NCBI RefSeq assembly: GCF_001278075.1
Contig: NZ_CP011340.1
Span: 248,001-312,000, forward strand
Length of the DNA: 64,000 nt
Reading direction: 5' to 3'
Source: Streptomyces pristinaespiralis
GTDB taxonomy: Bacteria > Actinomycetota > Actinomycetes > Streptomycetales > Streptomycetaceae
The notes below the pieces were generated by a model, which was not told where the DNA came from, did not search any database, and saw only the letters and a list, made by a program, of their open reading frames with translations. This document shows, in pieces, positions 40,993 to 48,963 of this stretch; position 1 is the stretch's first letter; each line of letters opens with the position of its first letter. A program made the position numbers and the translations under genes.

Positions 40993-41850
40993 TCAGCTTG
41001 TCAGGTTGCGGAAGCGGCGCACCGACAACGGGAAGAAGACGGCGCACAGGATCACGGGCCAGACCACGGCCATCAGCAGCGCGTGCTGCGCGATCCATGA
41101 GTCCCCGCCGAATCCCGGGTTGCCGAACAGTTCCCGTACCGCCAGCACCGTGGAGGACAACGGATTCCACTCGGCGATCGTGCCCAGCCAGCCCGGCATG
41201 GTGGACGGTGCGACGAACGCGCTGGTGAGGAAGCCGATCGGGAATTCGAGGGTCTGCACCATGGTGATGCCCTCGGGGCCCTTCATCAGCAGTCCGAGGT
41301 AGATGCCGGCCCAGACCAGAGCGAAGCGCAGCAGCAGCAACAGGCCGACCGCGAGGGTGGTTTCGCCGAGGGTGCCGTGGGCGTCCCAGCCGATGGCCAG
41401 GCCGGTGGCGAACAGGACGGCCAGGGCCAGCAGGGAGGAGAGCATGTCGGTCACGGCGCGTCCGACGACCACGGCGGAGGGAGCCATGGGCATGGTGCGG
41501 AAGCGGGAGGTGACACCGCGGTTCTTGTCGGCGGCGACGGCGGTGACCGTCTCGCCCATGCCGAAGACCATCGTCATGACGAACATGCCGGGGACCAGGA
41601 ACTCGCGGTAGTTCCCGCCGCCGGGCACCTGCATGGCGCCGCCGAAGAAGTACCCGAACATCAGCACCATCATGACGGGGAAGGCCAGCGACCCGATCAG
41701 GGTGCCCGGTTCGCGTACCCAGTGGGTCAGGCCGCGCAGGGTGACCGTCCAGCCGTCGGCGGCCGCCCAGCGCAGGCGGGCCAGCGGGGTGCGGGCGATC
41801 ACCGGGGCGAGGGCCGCCCGGTCCATGGGGCGGGGTGCGGTGATGCTCAT
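40993..41850 (-). CDS. ABC-2 type transporter permease (DrrB-like)
   Basis: 285 residues, six predicted membrane helices and the EPGTLIGSLAFPVMMVLMFGYFFGG start typical of the daunorubicin exporter DrrB family. Pairs with the ATP-binding protein upstream (ATGA overlap) to export, and give resistance to, the aromatic product. Last gene of the two-gene leftward operon under the array of 11-bp repeats. Confidence 0.93.
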   Translation of the reverse strand: MSITAPRPMDRAALAPVIARTPLARLRWAAADGWTVTLRGLTHWVREPGTLIGSLAFPVMMVLMFGYFFGGAMQVPGGGNYREFLVPGMFVMTMVFGMGETVTAVAADKNRGVTSRFRTMPMAPSAVVVGRAVTDMLSSLLALAVLFATGLAIGWDAHGTLGETTLAVGLLLLLRFALVWAGIYLGLLMKGPEGITMVQTLEFPIGFLTSAFVAPSTMPGWLGTIAEWNPLSSTVLAVRELFGNPGFGGDSWIAQHALLMAVVWPVILCAVFFPLSVRRFRNLTS

Positions 41851-42860
41851 GCCGCCACCGCCTCTCGGGCGCCGTCACCGGAGACGTCACTGCCGTTGCC
41901 GTCGGTGGACGCGCCGGTGCCGGAGCCGGTCAGGTGCAGGAACACCTCATCGAGGGTGGGCCGGCGCAGGGCGATGTCCTCGGCCGCCACACCGGCCGCG
42001 TCGAGGGCGCGGACGATGTCGGCGAGGGCGCTGGTGCGGTCCTTGACGCGGGCGCTGATGCGGCGGGTGTCGCGGTCGGTGTCCGGGGGTGCGGCGCACA
42101 CGTGCTCCAGCGCCGCCGCGGCGGCGGGGAGCTGGTCGGCGCGGCGTACCACGACGTCGATCCGGTCGCCGCCGATGCGGGACTTGAGCTCGTCGGGGGT
42201 GCCCTCGGCGATGACCTTGCCGGAGTCGATGACGGAGACGGCGTGGGCGAGCTGGTCGGCCTCTTCCAGGTACTGGGTGGTCAGCAGCACGGTGGTGCCG
42301 GTGTCGACGAGGCTGCGTACCGCCTCCCACACCTCGCCGCGGCTGCGCGGGTCGAGGCCGGTGGTCGGTTCGTCGAGGAAGAGGACCGGCGGGGCGAGGA
42401 CCATGCTCGCCGCCAGGTCGAGGCGGCGGCGCATGCCTCCGGAGTACTCCTTCAGCGGCTTCTTGCCGGTGTCGGCGAGGCGGAAGTGCTCGAGGAGCTC
42501 GTCGGCGCGGCGGCGGGCGGCGGCCGGTGACAGGTGGTGCAGGCGGCCGAACATGACGAGGTTCTGCCGTCCGCTGAGGACCTCGTCGACGGCGGCGTAC
42601 TGACCGACCAGGCCGATGCTCGCGCGGACCTCCGCGGCCTGGCGGGAGACGTCGTGGCCGGCGACCTCGGCGCGGCCGCCGTCGGCCTTCAGCAGGGTCG
42701 ACAGGATGCCGACGGAGGTCGTCTTGCCCGCACCGTTGGGGCCCAGCAGCCCGTGGACGGTGCCGGCGGGTACGCGCAGGTCGAATCCGTCGAGTGCGTA
42801 GCGGTCGCCGTAGCGCTTGCGCAGTCCTTCGGCGAGGACGGCGGTGCTGGTCGGATCCAC
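41847..42860 (-). CDS. ABC transporter ATP-binding protein (DrrA-like)
   Basis: 337 residues. Walker A LLGPNGAGKTTSV, Q-loop GLVGQYAAVDEVLSG, signature YSGGMRRRLDLAASM, Walker B VLFLDEPTTGLDP and the DrrA-like C-terminal extension ending LRRPTLDEVFLHLTG. GTG 42860 has AAGGAA 8 nt upstream; the much longer open frame upstream is not coding. First gene of the exporter operon. Confidence 0.95.
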   Translation of the reverse strand: MDPTSTAVLAEGLRKRYGDRYALDGFDLRVPAGTVHGLLGPNGAGKTTSVGILSTLLKADGGRAEVAGHDVSRQAAEVRASIGLVGQYAAVDEVLSGRQNLVMFGRLHHLSPAAARRRADELLEHFRLADTGKKPLKEYSGGMRRRLDLAASMVLAPPVLFLDEPTTGLDPRSRGEVWEAVRSLVDTGTTVLLTTQYLEEADQLAHAVSVIDSGKVIAEGTPDELKSRIGGDRIDVVVRRADQLPAAAAALEHVCAAPPDTDRDTRRISARVKDRTSALADIVRALDAAGVAAEDIALRRPTLDEVFLHLTGSGTGASTDGNGSDVSGDGAREAVAA

Positions 42861-42929
42861 GTCGGCTTCCTTACGGGTAGCGGGTATCCGGCCGAGGGTC
42901 CCAAACCGTCCCTGAGCGGGGCCGGAGCG

Positions 42930-42995
42930 CCGCTCAAGATCCGGTCGGGGAACGGTCGGAAGCCGGTCGGCAGCCGGTCGACGGCCTCTCGGGGC
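42930..42995 (-). promoter_or_regulatory. SARP-type box F: six consecutive 11-bp repeats
   Basis: Six adjacent 11-mers with consensus CCGGTCGGnnG (CCGCTCAAGAT, CCGGTCGGGGA, ACGGTCGGAAG, CCGGTCGGCAG, CCGGTCGACGG, CCTCTCGGGGC). Lies between the divergent exporter (start 42860) and ABM (start 43086) genes. Strict 11-bp period over 66 bp indicates protein binding on one face of the helix. Confidence 0.7.
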
Positions 42996-43085
42996 CGCGG
43001 GCGGCGCCCGCCGGTTCGACGGCTGCTCTAGCAGCGGACGGGACCGTGGCGGGCCAGGACCACACGGCAGAGAAGGGAAGTCACT

Positions 43086-43379
43086 GTGATCACTTTCATC
43101 AACCGGTTCCATGTCACCGGCGCCACCGCGGAGTTCGAGGCGGCCTTCGACGCCACGTCGGCGTTCTTCGCCGACCGGCCCGGCTTCCTGAACCACCGGC
43201 TGCTCCAGCACCTCGACGAGCCGCACCTGTACGTGAACATCGCCGACTGGAAGGACGAGGAGTCCTTCCGTGCCGCCCTGGCCCACCCGGAGTTCGCCGC
43301 GCACCGCGCGAGGCTGCGCACGCTCAGCAGCAGCGACCCGAACCTGTACGTGCCGCTGCTCGAGCGCGTCGCCCGCTGA
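43086..43379 (+). CDS. Small antibiotic-biosynthesis monooxygenase (ABM fold)
   Basis: 97 residues, ABM domain: ITFINRFHVTGATAEFEAAF, FLNHRLLQHLDEPHLYVNIADWKDEESFRAAL. Likely oxidises an aromatic ring or acts as cyclase-like partner. Second of two ABM proteins. GAAGGGAA precedes the ATG. Transcribed from box F, opposite to the exporter; the sugar operon follows after a separate box. Confidence 0.88.
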   Translation: MITFINRFHVTGATAEFEAAFDATSAFFADRPGFLNHRLLQHLDEPHLYVNIADWKDEESFRAALAHPEFAAHRARLRTLSSSDPNLYVPLLERVAR

Positions 43380-43450
43380 GATCCGGGCGCCGGGGGCCCA
43401 TCGCCGGGCGCCGGGCTTCGTGCGTGCCCGGAGTGGGCCAGGACCGTCCG

Positions 43451-43468
43451 TCGACCGGCCCTCGAGGG
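43451..43468 (+). promoter_or_regulatory. SARP-type box G
   Basis: TCGACCG and TCGAGGG start 11 bp apart, 59 bp before the sugar operon start at 43527. Confidence 0.65.
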
Positions 43469-43526
43469 CCGTCGGCCAGCATGGGGCGCCGCCGCCCAAG
43501 GCAGTTCCCTTCAGGAGGACATGGAA

Positions 43527-44783
43527 ATGAAGATCGACGAGTGCCGCATCTGCGGCAACCGTGCGCTGCTGCCCGTGCTGGACCTCGGCTCCCAGGCCCT
43601 GACCGGCGTCTTCCCGAAGAACCGGGAGGAGACGGTGGCGTCGGTGCCGCTGGAGCTCGTCAAGTGCTCGCAGCCCGACGGCTGCGGGCTGGTGCAGCTG
43701 CTGCACACGGCCGACTTCGACCTGATGTACGGAGACCACTACGGCTACCGTTCCGGGCTCGGCGAGTTCATGATCCGGCACCTGCAGGACAAGGTCGCCT
43801 CCCTCCTGAAGACGGTCGAGGTGCGGCCCGGCGACATCGTCGTCGACATCGGCAGCAACGACTCGACCCTGCTGCGCGGTTATCCGTCGGACCCGGCGCT
43901 GCGCCCGCAGCTGGTGGGCATCGACCCGACCGGCGGCAAGTTCCGGCACCTGTATCCCGAGGGCGCCGAGCTGATCACCGAGTACTTCTCGCGGAAGGTG
44001 TTCGCCGAGCGGTTCGGCAGCCGCCGCGCGAAGGTCGTCACCTCGGTCGCGATGTTCTACGACCTGCCGCGTCCCATGGAGTTCATGCAGGACGTGCACG
44101 ACATCCTCGCCGAAGACGGTGTCTGGCTGATGGAGCAGAGCTACATGCCGGCGATGCTCGAGGCCACGGCGTACGACGTGGTGTGCCACGAGCACCTGGA
44201 GTACTACGCGCTCAGCCAGATCGAGTGGATGGCCGAGCGGGTGGGGCTGAAGGTCGTACGGGCGGAGCTGAACGACGTGTACGGCGGCAGCCTGTGCGCG
44301 GTGCTGGCCCGCAAGGACTCGTCCGTCGCGGTGGACGAGGCGTCCGTGGCCCGGGTCCGTGCGCACGAGACGGCGCTCGCCCTGGACACGGCGGCCCCCT
44401 ACGAGGCGTTCGCCGCGCGGACGGTCCGCTACCGCGAGGAGCTGCTGGCGTTCCTCGACGACTCGCGGCGGTCGGGGAAGCTGACGCTCGGGTACGGCGC
44501 GTCGACCAAGGGCAACGTGATCCTTCAGTACTGCGGCCTGAGCGAGAAGGACCTGCCGGTCATCGGCGAGGTGAACCCGGAGAAGCACGGCGCGTTCACC
44601 CCCGGCACCTACATCCCGATCGTCTCCCAGGAGGAGGCCAGGTCCCGCCGCCCCGACCAGCTGCTGGTGCTGCCGTGGATCTACCGCGACGGGTTCGTGG
44701 AGCGGGAGCGCGCGTACGTCGCCGGCGGCGGCAGGCTGGTCTTCCCGCTGCCGGTGCTCGACGTGGTGGGCGGGGCGCGATGA
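43527..44783 (+). CDS. NDP-deoxyhexose 3-C-methyltransferase
   Basis: 418 residues, TylC3/EryBIII-like. N-terminal zinc-binding Cys set (CRICG, CSQPDGCGL), SAM-binding VVDIGSNDSTLL, the catalytic-site HEHLEYYAL segment and the C-terminal GYGASTKGNVILQYC domain. Adds a methyl branch at C-3 of a 4-keto-2,6-dideoxyhexose. AGGAGG lies 8 nt before ATG 43527; ATG 43521 is only 2 nt from it, so the second ATG is preferred. First gene of a three-gene sugar operon with 4-nt overlaps. Confidence 0.94.
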   Translation: MKIDECRICGNRALLPVLDLGSQALTGVFPKNREETVASVPLELVKCSQPDGCGLVQLLHTADFDLMYGDHYGYRSGLGEFMIRHLQDKVASLLKTVEVRPGDIVVDIGSNDSTLLRGYPSDPALRPQLVGIDPTGGKFRHLYPEGAELITEYFSRKVFAERFGSRRAKVVTSVAMFYDLPRPMEFMQDVHDILAEDGVWLMEQSYMPAMLEATAYDVVCHEHLEYYALSQIEWMAERVGLKVVRAELNDVYGGSLCAVLARKDSSVAVDEASVARVRAHETALALDTAAPYEAFAARTVRYREELLAFLDDSRRSGKLTLGYGASTKGNVILQYCGLSEKDLPVIGEVNPEKHGAFTPGTYIPIVSQEEARSRRPDQLLVLPWIYRDGFVERERAYVAGGGRLVFPLPVLDVVGGAR

Positions 44784-45418
44784 CGGCCGGTACGGCACGC
44801 GGCTTCTCGACGTCCACCGCCACGGTGCGGGAGCTGGCGGTCGCCGGCGCCTACGAGTTCACGCCGCGGGTGCACCGCGACGAGCGGGGCCTGTTCGTCT
44901 CCCCGCTCCAGGAGGAGGCGTTCGTCGCCGCGGTGGGCCGCCCCTTCACGGTGGCGCAGACCAACCACAGCCGCTCGGCCCGCGGGGTGATGCGCGGGGT
45001 GCACTTCACCACCACCCCGCCCGGGCAGGCCAAGTACGTGCACTGCGCCCGCGGCAGGGCCATGGACGTGGTCGTCGACATCCGGGTCGGCTCACCGACG
45101 TTCGGGGCCTGGGACACCGTCGAGATGGACACCGAGTCCTTCCGCGCGGTGTACCTCCCGGAGGGGGTGGGGCACGCGTTCTTGTCCCTGGAGGACGACA
45201 CGGTGATGTCCTACCTGGTCTCGACCCCCTACCGGGCGGACCTGGAGCAGGCGATCGACCCGCTCGACCCGGCGCTGGGCCTGCCCTGGCCGAAGGACAT
45301 GTCCTTCACGCTCTCCCGGCGCGACACCCAGGCGGTCGGCCTGGCAGAGGCGCGGGCCAAGGGCATGCTGCCGCGGTACGAGGACTGCCCGGCGGCCGCG
45401 GCCGCCGCGGACCGGTGA
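44780..45418 (+). CDS. NDP-4-keto-6-deoxyhexose 3,5- (or 5-) epimerase
   Basis: 212 residues, RmlC-like cupin: FTPRVHRDERGLFVSPLQ, NHSRSARGVMRGVHF (catalytic His), YVHCARGRAMDVVVDIR, YLPEGVGHAFLSLEDDTVMSYL. Converts the D- to the L-hexose. ATG 44780 overlaps the methyltransferase stop (ATGA). Confidence 0.95.
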   Translation: MTAGTARGFSTSTATVRELAVAGAYEFTPRVHRDERGLFVSPLQEEAFVAAVGRPFTVAQTNHSRSARGVMRGVHFTTTPPGQAKYVHCARGRAMDVVVDIRVGSPTFGAWDTVEMDTESFRAVYLPEGVGHAFLSLEDDTVMSYLVSTPYRADLEQAIDPLDPALGLPWPKDMSFTLSRRDTQAVGLAEARAKGMLPRYEDCPAAAAAADR

Positions 45419-46395
45419 CCGTGCGGCCCGGCCCGGGCGGCGCGCGGGCCGGGCGGGTCGCGGTCGTCGGCGCGACCGGCTGTGTGGGGCGGCACGTGTG
45501 CGCCGCGTTCGCAGGCGGCGGCAGCGAGGTCGTCGGCGTGGCCCGCCGGTACGCGCCGCACGTCGGCGCGCACCGCTTCGTGCCGCTGGACGCCGCGGGC
45601 TGCTCCCCCGAGCAGCTGGCGGAGTTCCTGGCGGCCGAGGCGGTGGACGCCGTCGTGAACGCGACGCTCGGCTGGGGTGAGGAACTGCACCGGGTGAACG
45701 TGGAGTTGGTGGAGCGGCTGATCGGCGCGCTGCGGCTGCTGCCCGCGGCGCGCCGTCCGCGGCTGGTCCAGCTCGGCACGGTCCACGAGTACGGTCCGGT
45801 GCCGCAGGGCACGCCGGTGACCGAGCTGACGCCGCCGGCGCCGGTGACCGAGTACGCGCGGGCGAAGCTGGCCGCGTCCCGGGCGGTGCTGGGGGCGGCG
45901 GGGATCGACGCGGTGGTGCTGCGCATGGCGAACACGATCGGCCCGCACCCCGCGCCCGGCAGCTTCCTCGGTTCGCTGGCGGCCCGCTTCACCGAGGCGG
46001 CCGCCTCGCCGGGCGAGCGGATCGAGCTGACCGTGGCGGCCGGCGCCCGGCGCGACTACGTCGACGTGCGGGATGCGGCGGACGCGGTCGTACGGGCGGC
46101 GTTCGCCGGGCATCTCGGCCAGGACCAGCGGCTGTTCAACATCGGCACCGGCACCGCCAGGGGCATCGACACGCTGGTCCTGGCCCTCGCTCAGGCCTGC
46201 GGCCTGCCCGCGTCGGCGCTCGCCCTGCGGACGGGCGAGGTGGCGGCACAGGGCGCGTCGACGGGCACCGACTTCACCTGCCTGGACGCGTCACGGGCCC
46301 GGGCGGTGCTGGGATGGTCGCCGCGGCGGTCACCGGCGGAGTCGATGCGGGCGATGGCCGAGACGGCGCGCGCGACCTGCTTCGCGACGTCCTGA
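45415..46395 (+). CDS. NDP-hexose 4-ketoreductase (NAD-dependent epimerase/dehydratase family)
   Basis: 326 residues. VVGATGCVGRHVCAAF cofactor motif, then LVQLGTVHEYGPVPQG with Thr and Tyr, ITEYARAKLAASRAV-like YxxxK (TEYARAKLA) and VLRMANTIGPH. Reduces the C-4 ketone as the last step before glycosyl transfer. GTG 45415 overlaps the epimerase stop (GTGA). A long non-coding repeat region follows. Confidence 0.92.
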   Translation: MTVRPGPGGARAGRVAVVGATGCVGRHVCAAFAGGGSEVVGVARRYAPHVGAHRFVPLDAAGCSPEQLAEFLAAEAVDAVVNATLGWGEELHRVNVELVERLIGALRLLPAARRPRLVQLGTVHEYGPVPQGTPVTELTPPAPVTEYARAKLAASRAVLGAAGIDAVVLRMANTIGPHPAPGSFLGSLAARFTEAAASPGERIELTVAAGARRDYVDVRDAADAVVRAAFAGHLGQDQRLFNIGTGTARGIDTLVLALAQACGLPASALALRTGEVAAQGASTGTDFTCLDASRARAVLGWSPRRSPAESMRAMAETARATCFATS

Positions 46396-47684
46396 CGCTC
46401 CCCTCCCCCGGGCCCCTTGCCCATGGGGGCCCACTTCCGCACCGGGCCGGGCCCCGGACCCGCACCGCGCTCCGCGCGGGGTTCCTGGCCCTCTACGCCT
46501 GGCGGCGTGGGCGGGGCCCCTTCACGGCCCCCGCGCCTCGCATGCCGGCGAGGCTGAACTGCCTCCACCCGGCGCAGGCATGAGCCACGGCCGGGAGGAC
46601 CAGCGTCGCCCCCGCCGGCACGGCCGGCTTCGGGTTCGCCCCGGCCACGGGGAGACCCGGGAGGCGACCGAAGGCCCCACGGGCTCCGGGCGGAGCCCGG
46701 TTCGGTCGACGGGACGAGGCCGTACGGGACCGGGCCGACCCGGTTCGGGACGGGCTCCCCGGCCGAGCCGGGCCGAACCAGGCTCGGCCGCAGCCCGGTT
46801 CCGGGACGGGCCCCACGGCCACGCACGCCGGGCCGTACCGGACCCGAATGGCGAGGCCCCGACCGGACGGTCAAGCTCAAGCCCCGCCGGCGGCCTTGGC
46901 GCAGGCGCAGGCCCCGGCAGGACAGGCGAGTTCGAGCCCCGCCGGCGACTGGGGCGCAGCCCCCAGGGCGAAGCCCGACCGGACCGGCAAGCTCAAGCCC
47001 CGCCAGCGGCTGAGACGCAGACGAAGGCCCCGGCAGGACGGGCGAGTTCGAGCCCCGCCGGCGATTGAGGCGCAGACCCCCGGAGTGAAGCCCGACCGGA
47101 CCGGCAAGCTCAAGCCCGCCGGCGGCTGAGGCGCAGGCGCAGGCCCCGACCGGACGGGCAAGATCAAGCCCCACCGGCGGCTGAGGCGCAGCCCCCAGGG
47201 CGAAGCCCGACCGGACCGGCAAGCTCAAGCCCCGCCGGCGGCTGAGGCGCAGGCCCCGGGGCGAGGCCCCGACCGCGACCGGCAAGCTCAAGCCCGCCGG
47301 CGGCCGAGGCGTGGAGGCCCGGGTTCGGGGGTGAGGCCCGACTGGACCAGCAAGCTCAAGCCCCGCCACGAGCGGAGGCGCAGACACCGGCAGGACGGGC
47401 GAGCTCAAGCCCCGCCGGTGGCAGAGGCGCAGACCCCCGACCAGACGGGCAAGCTCGAGCCCTGCCGGCGACTGGGGCGCAGACCCCGGGGCGAAGCCCG
47501 ACCGGACCGGCAAGTTCAAGCCCCGCCGGCGATTGAGGCGCAGGCCCCGACCGCATCGGCGAGTTCGAGCCCCGCCGGGGGTTGTGGCGTGGTGGCCCGG
47601 TTCGGGGGCAGGGCCCGTGACGGGGCGCGCGCGAGAGGGTGTCCAGCGGGGCTCCAGCAGGAGCCGCGAGGGTTCGGCTTTGTG
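46396..47684. other. 1.29-kb gene-free stretch containing a repeat array
   Basis: No homologous gene on either strand; the long open frames here are by-products of repeats and GC bias. Bases 46396-46860 are unrelated GC-rich DNA with short GGGCCGGGCC-like palindromes; 46866-47595 hold the repeat array. Confidence 0.75.
46866..47595. repeat. Array of about 13 degenerate 50-65-bp repeats
   Basis: Each unit contains GGCAAGCTCAAGCCCCGCCG or the variant GGCGAGTTCGAGCCCCGCCG, then GCGGCTGAGGCGCAG and a variable G/C tract with GGGCGAAGCCCGACCGG. I count 13 copies (starting near 46869, 46927, 46986, 47041, 47101, 47156, 47216, 47279, 47346, 47396, 47446, 47506 and 47556). It resembles the dispersed extragenic repeat (CCCGTCCGGCGATTGAGG type) often seen singly in Streptomyces, here expanded in tandem. 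Confidence 0.85.
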
Positions 47685-48887
47685 ATGACGATTCAACGGG
47701 CACACGACGACATCCTGAAGCTGATTCTGGCCGCCGAGGGCGGCACCGAGCAGATCGACGCCGCGATCCGCGCGGTCGGCGCCGAGCGCACCGCGGCGAT
47801 CCTCGCCGACGAGCTGGTGAACCGGGCGGATCTGCACGAGATCCCCGGGCCGGGCACCGCCGGGGTCGACATCCAGCTCGCGCTCGCCTTCGACGGTGGC
47901 ACGGTCCATCACGTCGTGCGCGTGGGCAAGAGCGCCGAGCACGAGGCGGGCCGCGTCGACGCGCCGCACGCCACGCTCGAGTCGGATCTGGCCGAGCTGC
48001 TGCGCTCGGTGCTGGGGCCGTGGCGCGGCGTGGAGGCGCAGACGCTGCGGATCGTGTGGCACGACCTGGAGAACGTGGAGCGCCTCGGCGGCACCATGCA
48101 CGTCTTCCCGGTCGTCAGGCGTCTGGTGCGCGGCACCACCGGCCGGCACGAGGACCTGGGCGAGCTGTCGCTGCGCAACGGCTCCGACAAGTGGGGGCTG
48201 CACTTCTACACGCCGCACTACGACCGGCATTTCGGGCCGCTGCGCGACCGGCCGCTGAAGATCCTGGAGCTGGGGATCGGCGGTTACGGCAATCCCGCCT
48301 CCGGCGGTGGTTCGCTGCGCATGTGGAAGCGCTACTTTCCCCGTTCGGTCGTCTACGGTGTCGACGTCTTCGACAAGGCGCCGCTGCGTGAGCAGCGCAT
48401 CCACACCGTGGAGGGTGATCTGTCGAATCCGGAGTTCCTGGAGTCGCTGGGACGTGACCTGGGCCCGTTCGACATCGTCATCGACGACGCCAGCCACGGC
48501 AACGCCGACCTCATCGCCGCGTTCAAGGCGCTGTTCCCGTACGTCAGGCCGGGCGGCCTGTACGCGGCGGAGGATCTGCAGACGTCGTACTGGCCCGGCT
48601 ACGGCGGCAGTTCGAAGGAGCTGAACTCGCCGGCCACCAGCATGGGTTTCCTCAAGGCGCTGCTGGACGGCCTCAACCACGAGGAGCGTGAGCTCCCGGA
48701 GGGCACGACGGCGTCCGAGACGGATCTGACGCTGACCGGTGCGCACTTCTACCCGAGCCTGGCGATCTTCGAGAAGGGCGTCAACGCGGAGGGTGCGAGC
48801 GCGTCGTGGATCCCGCGGCAGCAGATGAGCTACGAGGAGATGTCCGCCGTCGACTGGGGCGAGGGTCTGACCGCCGACAAGGACTGA
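47685..48887 (+). CDS. Sugar O-methyltransferase (MycE/TylE-like)
   Basis: 400 residues, the same size as MycE (about 399). N-terminal auxiliary domain (about 1-150), then the SAM/metal-dependent domain: GSDKWGLHFYTPHYDRHF, ILELGIGGYGNPASGGGSL, FDIVIDDASHGNADLIAAF, GGLYAAEDLQTSYWPGYGG. Metal ligands are expected at the Asp pair of DDASH. Methylates a sugar hydroxyl, usually after glycosylation. ATG 47685 (in-frame GTG directly before) follows the repeat region; it faces the KS gene across a terminator. Confidence 0.9.
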   Translation: MTIQRAHDDILKLILAAEGGTEQIDAAIRAVGAERTAAILADELVNRADLHEIPGPGTAGVDIQLALAFDGGTVHHVVRVGKSAEHEAGRVDAPHATLESDLAELLRSVLGPWRGVEAQTLRIVWHDLENVERLGGTMHVFPVVRRLVRGTTGRHEDLGELSLRNGSDKWGLHFYTPHYDRHFGPLRDRPLKILELGIGGYGNPASGGGSLRMWKRYFPRSVVYGVDVFDKAPLREQRIHTVEGDLSNPEFLESLGRDLGPFDIVIDDASHGNADLIAAFKALFPYVRPGGLYAAEDLQTSYWPGYGGSSKELNSPATSMGFLKALLDGLNHEERELPEGTTASETDLTLTGAHFYPSLAIFEKGVNAEGASASWIPRQQMSYEEMSAVDWGEGLTADKD

Positions 48888-48908
48888 GAGCGACGACAGC
48901 GCCGTACG

Positions 48909-48947
48909 CGGACGGGGCCGCCTCCACCAGGGAGGCGGCCCCGTCCG
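48909..48947. terminator. Bidirectional hairpin terminator
   Basis: Perfect 17-bp stem with a 5-nt loop between the convergent O-methyltransferase and ketosynthase genes. Confidence 0.85.
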
Positions 48948-48963
48948 TGTGCTCCGGCGGGTC

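Noticed and set aside
42861..44798. Upstream extension of the ABC ATP-binding frame to 44798
   Set aside because: It runs antisense through the ABM and C-methyltransferase genes; homology and a ribosome site place the start at 42860.
46191..48746. An 851-codon minus-strand open frame over the repeat array
   Set aside because: Its repeating Gly-Leu-Glu-Leu-Ala-Gly-Pro-Val peptide comes from the DNA repeats, and it overlaps the well-supported 4-ketoreductase and O-methyltransferase genes.
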